From Oscillospiraceae bacterium (lineage in GTDB: Bacteria > Bacillota > Clostridia > Oscillospirales > Oscillospiraceae), in the NCBI GenBank assembly GCA_017501355.1, contig JAFVXA010000054.1:20348-84347 (forward strand): 64,000 nucleotides of DNA. Reading direction: 5' to 3'. This document shows, one piece after another, positions 43,398-51,691 of the stretch (the first letter of the stretch is position 1; each line of letters begins with the position of its first letter). A program made the position numbers and the translations under genes. The notes under the pieces are model-generated. The model ran no database searches. It saw only the letters and a list, made by a program, of their open reading frames with translations, and was not told the origin of the DNA.

Positions 43398-44074
43398 AGA
43401 TCCTTGTGGTGGATGATGAAAAGCTGCTGGTCAAAGGGATGCGCTTTAATCTGGAGAATGAGGGCTATGAGGTGGAGACCGCCTACGACGGAAAGACCGC
43501 GGTGGAGCTGGCGCGAAACGGCGATTTTGATCTGATCATTCTGGATGTGATGATGCCGGAAATGGATGGGCTTGAGACCTGTATGCACATCCGTGAGTTC
43601 TCCGATGTGCCTGTGATCATGCTCACCGCCCGCAGCGAGGATACGGACAAGCTGCTGGGCTTTGAGTACGGCGCGGATGACTATGTGACAAAGCCCTTCA
43701 ACATTCTGGAACTGAAGGCGCGCGTGCGTGCGCTGCTTCGCCGCAGCGGCAGTGCTTCCGCTGCGAAGAAGAGCAGTCTCCTGACCTGCGGCGCACTTTC
43801 CCTCGACACCGAGCAGCGCCTTGCCATGAAGAACGGCGAAGTGGTGGAGCTGACGGCGAAGGAATATCAGCTCATGGAGCTCTTTATGAACAATCCCCGC
43901 CGCGTATACAGCCGCGAAATGCTGATGGACACGGTCTGGGGCTATACCTATGCAGGGGATTACCGCACGGTGGATGTGCATATCCGCCGTCTGCGTGAAA
44001 AGCTGGAGACGAATCCCGCTGAGCCCGAATACATCATGACCAAATGGGGTGTTGGCTATTATTTCAAAGCATAA
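43394..44074 (+). CDS. OmpR/PhoB-family response regulator
   Basis: The 226-residue protein has a receiver domain with DDE near 7-9, phosphoacceptor D51 in ILDVMMPEMDG and the conserved Lys in VTKPF. A winged-helix output domain (about 130-226) includes ELTAKEYQLMELF and VDVHIRRLREKLE. It starts at the ATGA overlap with comEA, and its end overlaps the kinase gene start. Target genes are unknown; the form is like WalR and PhoP of Firmicutes. Confidence 0.95.
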   Translation: MKILVVDDEKLLVKGMRFNLENEGYEVETAYDGKTAVELARNGDFDLIILDVMMPEMDGLETCMHIREFSDVPVIMLTARSEDTDKLLGFEYGADDYVTKPFNILELKARVRALLRRSGSASAAKKSSLLTCGALSLDTEQRLAMKNGEVVELTAKEYQLMELFMNNPRRVYSREMLMDTVWGYTYAGDYRTVDVHIRRLREKLETNPAEPEYIMTKWGVGYYFKA

Positions 44075-45485
44075 ATCGAGCCTGCAATTCAAGATCGGTC
44101 TGAGCTACATTCTGGTCATTGCGGCGGTGCTGGTGCTGTTGAACACCTATCCGCTGATCGTCAGTGAGGACCTGCTGTTCCAGTCCAAGGTGGAGACGCT
44201 GCAGAGCGCGGCGGTGGTGATGAGCTCCTCCCTTTCGGAGCTGGAGGAGCTGTCCGAGGAGACGGCAGCACAGGTGGAGACGGTCATGTCACGCAACGAG
44301 CAGACGGGCTTTTCCCGCGTGCTGGTGACAGATGCGGCAGGACGTGTGTTGTACGACACCCGAGAGATCGGCAGTGCCGTTGGTTCTTATGCGCTGATGA
44401 CCGAGGTGGTGGAGGCGCTGCGGGGCAATGACGCTGCCCACAGTGCCTATGAAAACGGCACGCTCTATACCCGTGCCGCGTCCCCCGTGCTGTTTCAAAA
44501 CCGTATCATCGGCTCGGTTTTTGTCTATGAGTTCGACAAGGAACAGGCAGAGATCCTGGGTGGCTTTCGGGACAATCTGCTCCGTTTGTCCGTTGGCATC
44601 GCGCTGATCGTGCTGATCGTGAGTCTGGCGCTTTCGGGTGCGCTGACCCGCCGCATCAGCGAGCTTCTGGAGGCGATCCGCAGCGTGCGGGAGGGTGCAT
44701 ACAGTCACCGTGCCGAGGTCAAGGGCGGCGATGAGATCGCTCAGATCGCCGTGGAATTTAACAGCATGACCGATCGCCTGCAGCGGACGGAAGCTGCCCG
44801 CAAACGCTTTGTTTCCGATGCGTCCCACGAGCTGAAAACGCCCCTTGCCGCCATTCGCCTGCTGACGGACTCCATTTTGCAGAATCGCGGCATGGAGGAG
44901 GAGACTGTCCATGAATTTATCTCCGACATCGGGCAGGAGGCGGAACGCCTCAGCCGCATTACGGAGGATCTGCTGCGCCTGACCCGCCTTGACAGTGATA
45001 TTCTTGCTGCGGCGGAGCAGGTAGATCTGGAACAGATGGTGCGGCGCGTGATCCGCACGATGGAGATCCTTGCGGAGGAAAAGCAGATCGAGCTGAGCTA
45101 TCAGGCGGAGGCGGGCTGTGTGGTTCTTGCCGCTCCCGATGAAATACATCAGGTGATCTATAATCTGGTGGACAACGCCATCAAATACAGCCGCAGCGGC
45201 TGCTTTGTGCAGGTGGAGCTGCGGAGGGAGAACGGGTGCGCGGTGCTGTCGGTTTCCGACAACGGCATCGGTATCCCCGAAGGCGATCTTGACCATATTT
45301 TTGAGCGGTTCTACCGCGTGGACAAGGCGCGCAGCCGCAGTGCGGGCGGCACAGGTCTGGGACTTTCCATTGTGCGGGACTTCGTGGAAAAGCGCGGCGG
45401 TACGGTGACAGCCGCCTGCCGCGCGGGCGGCGGCAGCGTGTTCACGGTGCGTCTGCCCTTGGCAGAAGGAGGTGCTGCGGTATGA
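44049..45485 (+). CDS. sensor histidine kinase
   Basis: The 478-residue membrane kinase has two membrane helices (about 14-36 and 178-200) around an external sensor domain. A HAMP domain (about 200-250), phosphoacceptor H260 in SDASHELKTPLAA and the ATP-binding blocks VDNAIKYS, VSDNGIGIP and GTGLGLSIV follow. The reading frame overlaps the regulator gene by 26 nt, with GTG at 44049 or TTG at 44052 as possible starts. The signal is unknown; the gene after it, a GerMN protein, is co-transcribed. Confidence 0.94.
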   Translation: MLAIISKHKSSLQFKIGLSYILVIAAVLVLLNTYPLIVSEDLLFQSKVETLQSAAVVMSSSLSELEELSEETAAQVETVMSRNEQTGFSRVLVTDAAGRVLYDTREIGSAVGSYALMTEVVEALRGNDAAHSAYENGTLYTRAASPVLFQNRIIGSVFVYEFDKEQAEILGGFRDNLLRLSVGIALIVLIVSLALSGALTRRISELLEAIRSVREGAYSHRAEVKGGDEIAQIAVEFNSMTDRLQRTEAARKRFVSDASHELKTPLAAIRLLTDSILQNRGMEEETVHEFISDIGQEAERLSRITEDLLRLTRLDSDILAAAEQVDLEQMVRRVIRTMEILAEEKQIELSYQAEAGCVVLAAPDEIHQVIYNLVDNAIKYSRSGCFVQVELRRENGCAVLSVSDNGIGIPEGDLDHIFERFYRVDKARSRSAGGTGLGLSIVRDFVEKRGGTVTAACRAGGGSVFTVRLPLAEGGAAV

Positions 45486-46375
45486 GAGGAAAGAAAATCG
45501 TGGTGCTGCTCCTTGTGCTGATGGTGGCGGTGGTGCTGTTCTTCGGCGGACAGACGGAGAGCGATGGCAACTATGCCCTGTATTTCCTCGCAGAGCCCGA
45601 ATACGCCCGCGGCAGTGATGCGGTCAAAGTGGAGTATTGCGATCTGACGCTGCCCGAAGACGCGGTGGAAGCCGCTCGCATGGTGCTGGAGCGCTACTGG
45701 GCAGGTCCCCAGAGCAGCGGACTGAAAACACCTCTGCCTGCAGGCTTGCAGCTGCAGGATGTGCAGTTTGGCGGCGGGCGGCTGCAGGTCGACGTCTCGC
45801 CGCAGTACCGCACGCTCTCGGGGATCGACCTGACCCTTGCGGACAGCTGTCTTACCATGACCCTTGCCCAGCTTGACGGTGTCTATGCTGTGACGGTGAC
45901 GGTGAATGGGAGACCTCTGGAATATCGCAGCGAGCAGGAGCTGCGCCTGCGGGATATGCTGCTGAGCAGTCAGGAGGAACTGGTGGGCACAGTGGATGCG
46001 ACGCTCTGGTTTGCGGATGAAAACGGCGGGCTTGTCTCCGAGCTTCGCCGCATCCCCGTGTATGAGGGTAAGACCCGCGCCGAGAGTGTGGTGGATGCCC
46101 TCTTGGGTGGTCCTGAAAAAGAGGGGCTGCACGGTCTGATCCCTGCGGAATATGAGTACAACTCTCTGCGGGTGGAGGATGGCATTTGTTATGTCAACCT
46201 CTCTGCAGAGCAGCTTCCTGTGCTTGCGGGAGGGGAGGAAGCGGCACTGCAGGCGCTGGCAAATTCCCTTTGCTCGCTGGATACGGTTCACACCGTGCGC
46301 TATCTTGTGGATGGAGAAGCCGTTCTCCGTTACGGTGTCGCGGTGATCGAAAACAGCTTCACGGCAGAAAAATAA
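45482..46375 (+). CDS. GerMN domain protein
   Basis: The 297-residue protein has an N-terminal signal-anchor (about 5-22, IVVLLLVLMVAVVLFFGG, no lipobox Cys seen) and two GerMN domains. The first is about 45-140 (VEAARMVLERYWAGPQSSGL.TPLPAGLQLQDV) and the second about 160-285 (ESVVDALLGGPEKEGLHGLIPAEYEYNSLRVEDGICYVNLS). GerM acts in sporulation and germination envelope assembly. It overlaps the kinase gene stop by ATGA, so it may be a partner or target of the kinase. Confidence 0.9.
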   Translation: MRGKKIVVLLLVLMVAVVLFFGGQTESDGNYALYFLAEPEYARGSDAVKVEYCDLTLPEDAVEAARMVLERYWAGPQSSGLKTPLPAGLQLQDVQFGGGRLQVDVSPQYRTLSGIDLTLADSCLTMTLAQLDGVYAVTVTVNGRPLEYRSEQELRLRDMLLSSQEELVGTVDATLWFADENGGLVSELRRIPVYEGKTRAESVVDALLGGPEKEGLHGLIPAEYEYNSLRVEDGICYVNLSAEQLPVLAGGEEAALQALANSLCSLDTVHTVRYLVDGEAVLRYGVAVIENSFTAEK

Positions 46376-46379
46376 GATG

Positions 46380-46413
46380 AAAAAACGAGACGCAAGGGTG
46401 CGTCTCGTTTTTT
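46380..46413. terminator. bidirectional terminator hairpin
   Basis: AAAAACGAGACGCA pairs with TGCGTCTCGTTTTT around AGGG. It lies between convergent genes. Confidence 0.92.
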
Positions 46414-46428
46414 GTCGTATGGGTTATT

Positions 46429-47877
46429 TCAGCAAAGACCGATAAGCGTCTTGTAGAAATCCACTGCGCCGGGAAGGCAGTTTGCCTCGATGTTTTCATC
46501 AATGCCGTGCATACCCTTCATCTGCTCAGGACCATAGATCACGGGAGCGAAGCGGACGCAGTTCGGGCAAATCTCCTGATAGAAGTGGCAGTCTGTTCCA
46601 CCGGTCATGACGTAGGGGCTGGCGGCGAGACCGGGGAAGGTCTTGGCGATGGCATCCATGACCAGGTTCCATGCATCGCCCGTGATGTCCACGGGGGGCG
46701 TGTAGTCGCCGGCTCTGAGAACTTCCATTTCAAGACCGAAGCTCTCCGCGCGCTCACGGATGAGGCGCAGGCTTTCGTCCTTGCCCTGATGGGGAATGAA
46801 GCGCATATTGGCGCTGACGCTGGCTTCCTGGGGCAGCACATTGCAGGCATCGGAGCCGCTCTGCATGGTGAAGGCGATGGTGGTCTGCAGCATGGCGGAA
46901 GCCTGCGCCGAGACCATGGGCATGACGACCTTCAGCAGAGGACCGAAGAGCCAGAGGTTGCCGAAGAGGAACTTCATGCCGAAGTCCGCATAGGGGGCAA
47001 GCCCCGTGAGCATGGCGGCGACTTCTCTGGAGATCTCCTTGCGGAAGGGGCTCTTTTTCTGGACGCTGGTGACAAATGCCGCCAGCTTCGTGATGGGATA
47101 GCTTCTCGGAGGGGCGCTGGCATGACCGCCGGTGGAATGGGCGGTAAAGCGGACATCCGCCTGACCCTTTTCAAACACACCCACCATGGCATAGTTGCCG
47201 TGAACGCCGCCGATGGGCTCAGTGATGATGCCGCCGCCCTCATCGCAGACGAGGAAGGGCTTCACACCACGACGCTGGAGTTCACGGACGAGCTTTGTTG
47301 CGCCGTTGCCCCGGTGTTCCTCCGTGCAGGAGGAGGAAAGATACACATCCTGCTTGGGAACATAGCCTGCGGCGAGCAGTTCTTCCACTGCCTGAAAGAA
47401 CGCCATGACGGAGCACTTGGTGTCGGATGCGCCGCGACCCCATACCTTGCCATCCGCAATGTCGCCGGAGAAGGGTTCATGACTCCACACGCCTTCGGCA
47501 GGAACAACATCCTGATGGCTCATCAGTACAATGGGCTTATCGTGCTGTTCGCCCTTCCAGAAGAAGAGCAGGTTGCCGTCGATCTCGATCTTTTCGAGAT
47601 GCTGATGGACAAGGGGGAAGAGCTCTTCAAGCACCTTGTGGAAGCCACGGAACTTTTCAATCTGGGGATCTTCCGAGGAGGAAACGGTGTCATACTGAAT
47701 CATGCGGGAGAGCTTCTGCGCATATTCATCTGTGCGCCCCTGATCGGGGTTCGGACGGTAGTCCGAGACCTTCTTCGGCATCAACAGAGTGCGGATGAGG
47801 GCGATCAGCAGCAGCGCAAGAACCGCGCCAAGGACGCCGCAGACGAAGCCCAGCAGGAATTTCACAACAGGGCTCAT
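46429..47877 (-). CDS. membrane-anchored M20 family metallopeptidase
   Basis: The 482-residue enzyme has an N-terminal membrane helix (about 6-30) and the M20 zinc peptidase core. VLMSHQDVVPAEG has the first metal His and Asp, GRGASDTKCS the bridging Asp, CTEEHRGNG the catalytic Glu pair and GGTDCHFY a late metal ligand. The dimerisation insert is present. It resembles carboxypeptidase S/PM20D1 peptidases. ATG at 47877 is taken, with GGGGG about 8 nt before it; the upstream gene stop overlaps by one base. It is the third gene of the DUF5058 operon. Confidence 0.88.
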   Translation of the reverse strand: MSPVVKFLLGFVCGVLGAVLALLLIALIRTLLMPKKVSDYRPNPDQGRTDEYAQKLSRMIQYDTVSSSEDPQIEKFRGFHKVLEELFPLVHQHLEKIEIDGNLLFFWKGEQHDKPIVLMSHQDVVPAEGVWSHEPFSGDIADGKVWGRGASDTKCSVMAFFQAVEELLAAGYVPKQDVYLSSSCTEEHRGNGATKLVRELQRRGVKPFLVCDEGGGIITEPIGGVHGNYAMVGVFEKGQADVRFTAHSTGGHASAPPRSYPITKLAAFVTSVQKKSPFRKEISREVAAMLTGLAPYADFGMKFLFGNLWLFGPLLKVVMPMVSAQASAMLQTTIAFTMQSGSDACNVLPQEASVSANMRFIPHQGKDESLRLIRERAESFGLEMEVLRAGDYTPPVDITGDAWNLVMDAIAKTFPGLAASPYVMTGGTDCHFYQEICPNCVRFAPVIYGPEQMKGMHGIDENIEANCLPGAVDFYKTLIGLC

Positions 47878-48566
47878 CACTTCGCCCCCTTCTTGGACTT
47901 CTTGTTCAGCACAAGAGCAAGACCGATGGCGATGGCACCGCTGGGCAGGATCATGAAGCTGGTGGAACCGGTGAGGGAAGGTACCAGAATGAACAGCGTA
48001 CCCATGACGATCAGCGTGGGCAGAGCAATCTTCAGATTACCGCGATAGTACTTATATGCCATAGCGCCGAAGAGGGCGGGCACCACGCAGTCGAAGGCGG
48101 GCTGCAGAGCAGGTGCCTGCAAAATGGGCTGCAGGGGAATGAGCATGACAACGCCGATGGCGAGAACCACCACAGTGACGAGGGAGGAAGTCGCGATGGA
48201 GAGGGTGGAGATGATCTCGTTTTCGGGAGTGCCTGCCTTGGCACCGACCATGTCGCGGGCATTGACCGCGCAGGGGATCTTCATGTTGATGAGGTTGCCG
48301 GTCATGAAGGCGAGATAGCTGCCGCCGGCGCCGAGCATCGGGGTATAGACCAGATATTCCGCAATGCAGCTCACGCTCCAGACAAGACCCACGGCGAGGA
48401 AGCCGCGGACGAAGCCTGCCATATCGGGCATGGCACCGAGATAGAAGCCCATGAGGAAGGGTGCGCCGATGAGCATCGCAAGGGTGATGATGCAGGCGAT
48501 GCGACCATAGGTGTGGGATTTTTGATTGTACGCCTCAAATGCGGCGTTCTTTTCCAGATCAGACAT
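47877..48566 (-). CDS. polytopic membrane protein partner of DUF5058
   Basis: The 229-residue protein has about six membrane helices. It contains TYGRIACIITLAMLIGAPFLMGFYLGAMPD early, a central AGGSYLAFMTGNLINMKIPCAVNARDMVG with an Asn/Asp/Gly-rich loop and a final GAIAIGLALVLN with a basic tail. The polar TGNLINMK.PCA loop between helices looks like a substrate or ion pathway. I cannot name the family. AAGGAGGGTATCAAG precedes ATG at 48566. It lies between DUF5058 and M20 with gaps of 13 nt and an overlap, so all three are one unit. Confidence 0.8.
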   Translation of the reverse strand: MSDLEKNAAFEAYNQKSHTYGRIACIITLAMLIGAPFLMGFYLGAMPDMAGFVRGFLAVGLVWSVSCIAEYLVYTPMLGAGGSYLAFMTGNLINMKIPCAVNARDMVGAKAGTPENEIISTLSIATSSLVTVVVLAIGVVMLIPLQPILQAPALQPAFDCVVPALFGAMAYKYYRGNLKIALPTLIVMGTLFILVPSLTGSTSFMILPSGAIAIGLALVLNKKSKKGAK

Positions 48567-48579
48567 CTTGATACCCTCC

Positions 48580-49317
48580 TTAACCAAACAGTACGGCAGC
48601 TGCCATGCCAGCGATCATGCTGCCTGCAATGGAGAAGCTTTCCAGCCACCCGAGATTCTTCTTTTCCGCGAGATAGATAAACACAGCCATCACCGCGCCT
48701 GCCACCACAGCCACTGCGATGGGAAGCCAGTCGCCGCTGCCGGAGACGAAGTCGCCGATGTAGCTGCCGACGTAAGCGGAGACGAGACCGATGAACATGG
48801 CGGTCATGGCAATGTCGCCGATACCGCCGCCGCTGTTCTCGCTGCTTTCGCTCTTCTTGCTGCCGCCGATCTTGCCGAGGTAACGCTTGGTGAAGAACAC
48901 GCTCATGAGCATACCCCACATGATGCAGAAGCTCATCAGCAGGGCGATGGTGGTGAAGGCCTCCGCCGTCATTTCCGTTGCGTTCAGACCGGAAAGACCC
49001 ACCGCTTCCGCGGCGGCTTCTGCCACCTGGGTCTCATAGTGCAGTGCGCCGATGACGGACAGACGCAGCCAGGGGAGAGGTGTGCCAAGGCTGCCGGAGA
49101 GTGCGATGACACCCAGCAGGATGCCGATGCTGGGCAGCAGAGTGAAGGTGGCGCTGGCAGTGATGGTGCGCTTCATCTTCACGGGATCCATGCCGATGGA
49201 GATGCCTGCTTTGTATGCGCGAATCATGAAGAACACGCACACAAGGGCGACAAAGGCAATGATGGTTCCGCAGATGAGATACATCACGGGACTGTTGAGC
49301 TGTGCGAGGATTGACAT
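48580..49317 (-). CDS. DUF5058 family membrane protein
   Basis: The 245-residue protein has about five or six membrane helices, with a Ser/Glu/Gly-rich cytoplasmic loop (SKKSESSENSGGGIGD) in the middle. The form resembles the DUF5058 family, whose role is unknown. GAAAGGGTGAACTCT gives the ribosome site for ATG at 49317. It is the first gene of an operon with a second membrane protein and an M20 peptidase, so a transporter for a peptide or amino-acid conjugate is a reasonable guess. Confidence 0.75.
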   Translation of the reverse strand: MSILAQLNSPVMYLICGTIIAFVALVCVFFMIRAYKAGISIGMDPVKMKRTITASATFTLLPSIGILLGVIALSGSLGTPLPWLRLSVIGALHYETQVAEAAAEAVGLSGLNATEMTAEAFTTIALLMSFCIMWGMLMSVFFTKRYLGKIGGSKKSESSENSGGGIGDIAMTAMFIGLVSAYVGSYIGDFVSGSGDWLPIAVAVVAGAVMAVFIYLAEKKNLGWLESFSIAGSMIAGMAAAVLFG

Positions 49318-49431
49318 AGAGTTCACCCTTTCTTTTTAGTTACAACGTTTTTAGTTTAACATACTTCGACACCGATTTCCACTGGGGTTCAAGGGAAAAA
49401 TGCAGGGCTCTCATGGTATTTTTCGCTGAGG

Positions 49432-49460
49432 TTGTAATTTGTTCTGATTTGTGCTATATA
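49432..49460 (+). promoter_or_regulatory. sigma-A-type promoter of the D-Ala-D-Ala ligase gene
   Basis: TTGTAA and TATATA are 17 bp apart, about 45 nt before the start codon. Confidence 0.55.
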
Positions 49461-49505
49461 TGTATTCTGTAAAAGTATGATCTTGGAAAGAAGGATATCG
49501 TATTT

Positions 49506-50570
49506 ATGAAAATCGTTGTACTGGCGGGGGGACTTTCTCCCGAGCGTAACGTTTCGCTTTCCACGGGTACCGGTGTTTGCCGCGCACTGCGCAAGCGTGG
49601 GCACAAGGCGGTGCTGGTGGATATGTTTTTGGGACTGGAGCGGTTTGCGGGGAAGATCGAGGAGATCTTTGACGCGCCCGACGGACTTTGCAGCAATGTG
49701 GCGATCGAAAAGACTGCACCCGATCTCGATGCGGTGCGGGCGAGCCGCGCCGACAAGAGCGCAAGCAAGTTCGGTCCCGGTGTGCTGGATGCCTGCCGCG
49801 CGGCAGACATCGTGTTTTTGGGGCTCCATGGTGAGTGCGGCGAGGATGGACGTGTGCAGGCGACCTTCGACCTGCTGGGCATTCCCTATACGGGGGCGGG
49901 CTACCTTTCCTCCGGCATGGCAATGGATAAGGCGATCACCAAGACGGTGATGGAGCGTGTGGGTGTGCGTACTGCCCCCTGGCGGGAGGTCTGCTATACC
50001 GAGGAGGATATCCCCCGTCTGGTGGAGGAGCTGGAAGTGCCCTGCGCGGTGAAGGTCATCAACGGCGGCTCCTCCCTCGGTCTCTCTCTTCCTGACACCA
50101 AGGAGGAGCTGGAGAAGGCGCTGCACGAGATGCTCCGCTACGGCAACCGTATCCTTGTGGAGAAGAAGCTCCACGGTCGGGAACTGACCGTGGGCGTGCT
50201 CGGCAATGACTATCTCCCGGCGGTGGAGATCATTCCCCAGAACAACAGCGCCTATTTCGACTACGTTGCGAAGTATCAGGCAGGCGGCAGTCTGGAGGTT
50301 TGCCCCGCTCCCATCACGGAGGAGCAGTGGCGGGAGATGGGCGAGGCAACATTGAAGCTCTATCATGGACTGGGGCTTTCTGCCTATGCCCGCGCGGATT
50401 TCATTCTCGATGAGGAGGGCAGGGCATGGTGCCTTGAAATCAACACCCTGCCCGGCATGACCAGTGCCAGCCTCCTGCCGAAAGAGGCGGCAGCCGTCGG
50501 CATGAGCTATGAGGATCTCTGTGAGCGCATCGTGGAGGAGTCCCTCCGCGTTCGCCGCGAAGGAAGATGA
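49506..50570 (+). CDS. ddl: D-alanine-D-alanine ligase
   Basis: The 354-residue ATP-grasp enzyme makes the D-Ala-D-Ala dipeptide of the stem peptide. VLAGGLSPERNVSL is the N-terminal D-Ala block, FLGLHGECGEDG and KVINGGSSLGLSL are the ATP and omega-loop region, and LEINTLPGMT is the C-terminal signature. The YVAKY motif in the omega loop is the form of ordinary Ddl, not of VanA. GAAAGAAGGATATCG lies before the ATG. The gene is not linked to murF here. Confidence 0.93.
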   Translation: MKIVVLAGGLSPERNVSLSTGTGVCRALRKRGHKAVLVDMFLGLERFAGKIEEIFDAPDGLCSNVAIEKTAPDLDAVRASRADKSASKFGPGVLDACRAADIVFLGLHGECGEDGRVQATFDLLGIPYTGAGYLSSGMAMDKAITKTVMERVGVRTAPWREVCYTEEDIPRLVEELEVPCAVKVINGGSSLGLSLPDTKEELEKALHEMLRYGNRILVEKKLHGRELTVGVLGNDYLPAVEIIPQNNSAYFDYVAKYQAGGSLEVCPAPITEEQWREMGEATLKLYHGLGLSAYARADFILDEEGRAWCLEINTLPGMTSASLLPKEAAAVGMSYEDLCERIVEESLRVRREGR

Positions 50571-50572
50571 TG

Positions 50573-50610
50573 AAAAAACACAGCAGAATGAAAGTTCTGC
50601 TGTGTTTTTT
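50573..50610. terminator. bidirectional terminator hairpin
   Basis: AAAAAACACAGCAGAA pairs with TTCTGCTGTGTTTTTT. It lies between convergent ddl and bile salt hydrolase genes. Confidence 0.92.
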
Positions 50611-50613
50611 GCC

Positions 50614-51597
50614 TTATTTGGTGCTGTTTTGACGAGAAATCTGCATCATTCGCAGCATGGGGTAAGAAATGAGAGCTTCGCCATCAAGGTTCTCTGCGTG
50701 GAGATCCACGGCGGTGACGGCGCTGTTTTCATAGGTGGTGTAATAGTAGATGCCGTGCCCGGCACTGCAGCAGGAGGAATAGACCGTGCGCTCATAGCTG
50801 CCATTACCGAGCGAAACACAGCCCCGCAGCTGCGCTACACTCTGCAGAATGTGGAAAAACTGGGCAACAGAGTCCGCTTCGTCGTTTGAGGAAAGAGAAT
50901 GGGTCTTACAGAACACTGCCCGCACGAAGCGGGAGGGAGAGGAACTGTCGCCGGGCAGTCCCATGGCGCCCATGCCGCGGCTGTACGGCGGCAGTTCCAC
51001 CGTGGGGGCAAGGCGATTTTCGGGCGGAGTCGGGGAAAGCTGCATGAACTCTGCAAGGCGCAGCAGCTGCATGGGAAAGGGGGGCTCGTTGGTGAGAACA
51101 CCCACGGGATTGTCGTAGATGCGAAGTCCCTCTGCCGTCTGCTCTACGGTGATGGAACTGTCCGTATCGGCGATGATCCAGTGCAGGGGTGAGGGAGGCA
51201 GCGCCTTGGAAAAGGCAGTGTCGGTGATCTGCAGGTTTTCGAGCATTGCCCTTGCTTCCGAAATATCGCTGCAGCGCCCCAGCACGCAGGGGATCAGCTC
51301 GAAGGAGGCGACGTTCTCCTTCCCTGCCGTCACAGCGCCGTAGGCGCAGTGGACGGGAAAGCGCAGCCCCGCCATGCAGAGCCCCTTTTCGTTCATGCCG
51401 TCATAGTAGAGCGGATAGCCGTTTTGCACATAGGCGGTGCCGATGATGGCGTGATGGGTGCAGAGCGTGGCAAGATGACGAAAGGGCAGAGGGAAACGGC
51501 GGGGCGTGATGGTGATGCACTCGTGGTAATGGTGCTCCAGATCGAGGGTTCGCCCGAAGTAATGGGCATGGGGGTGATAGCTGACAGCGGTACACAT
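50614..51597 (-). CDS. choloylglycine hydrolase family protein (bile salt hydrolase-like)
   Basis: The 327-residue Ntn hydrolase begins M-C-T, so Cys2 becomes the N-terminal nucleophile after Met removal. Other active-site features are GRTLDLE (Arg16, Asp19), GMNEKGLCMAGLRFP, NPVGVLTNEPPF and the conserved SRFVRA after LPGD. These match bile salt hydrolases that deconjugate glycine- or taurine-linked bile acids; penicillin V acylase is the main alternative. No signal peptide is present, as usual. AAGGAGGTCTTTTT gives the ribosome site. It points to an animal-gut niche. Confidence 0.92.
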   Translation of the reverse strand: MCTAVSYHPHAHYFGRTLDLEHHYHECITITPRRFPLPFRHLATLCTHHAIIGTAYVQNGYPLYYDGMNEKGLCMAGLRFPVHCAYGAVTAGKENVASFELIPCVLGRCSDISEARAMLENLQITDTAFSKALPPSPLHWIIADTDSSITVEQTAEGLRIYDNPVGVLTNEPPFPMQLLRLAEFMQLSPTPPENRLAPTVELPPYSRGMGAMGLPGDSSSPSRFVRAVFCKTHSLSSNDEADSVAQFFHILQSVAQLRGCVSLGNGSYERTVYSSCCSAGHGIYYYTTYENSAVTAVDLHAENLDGEALISYPMLRMMQISRQNSTK

Positions 51598-51654
51598 AAA
51601 AAGACCTCCTTGTGGTTTGACCTTAGTATGTGCGAAAGCGGGAAAGAAAATCGA

Positions 51655-51684
51655 AAAAGCCGAACGCAGCTGCGTTCGGCTTTT
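51655..51684. terminator. 30-bp perfect palindromic terminator
   Basis: AAAAGCCGAACGCAG is followed directly by its reverse complement, centred on AGCT. It ends the GGDEF gene on the minus strand. Confidence 0.85.
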
Positions 51685-51691
51685 GGCTTTA

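Noticed and set aside
49506..50570. Possible VanA-type D-Ala-D-Lac ligase
   Set aside because: The omega loop has the YxxKY form of ordinary D-Ala-D-Ala ligases and no vanH or vanX gene is near.
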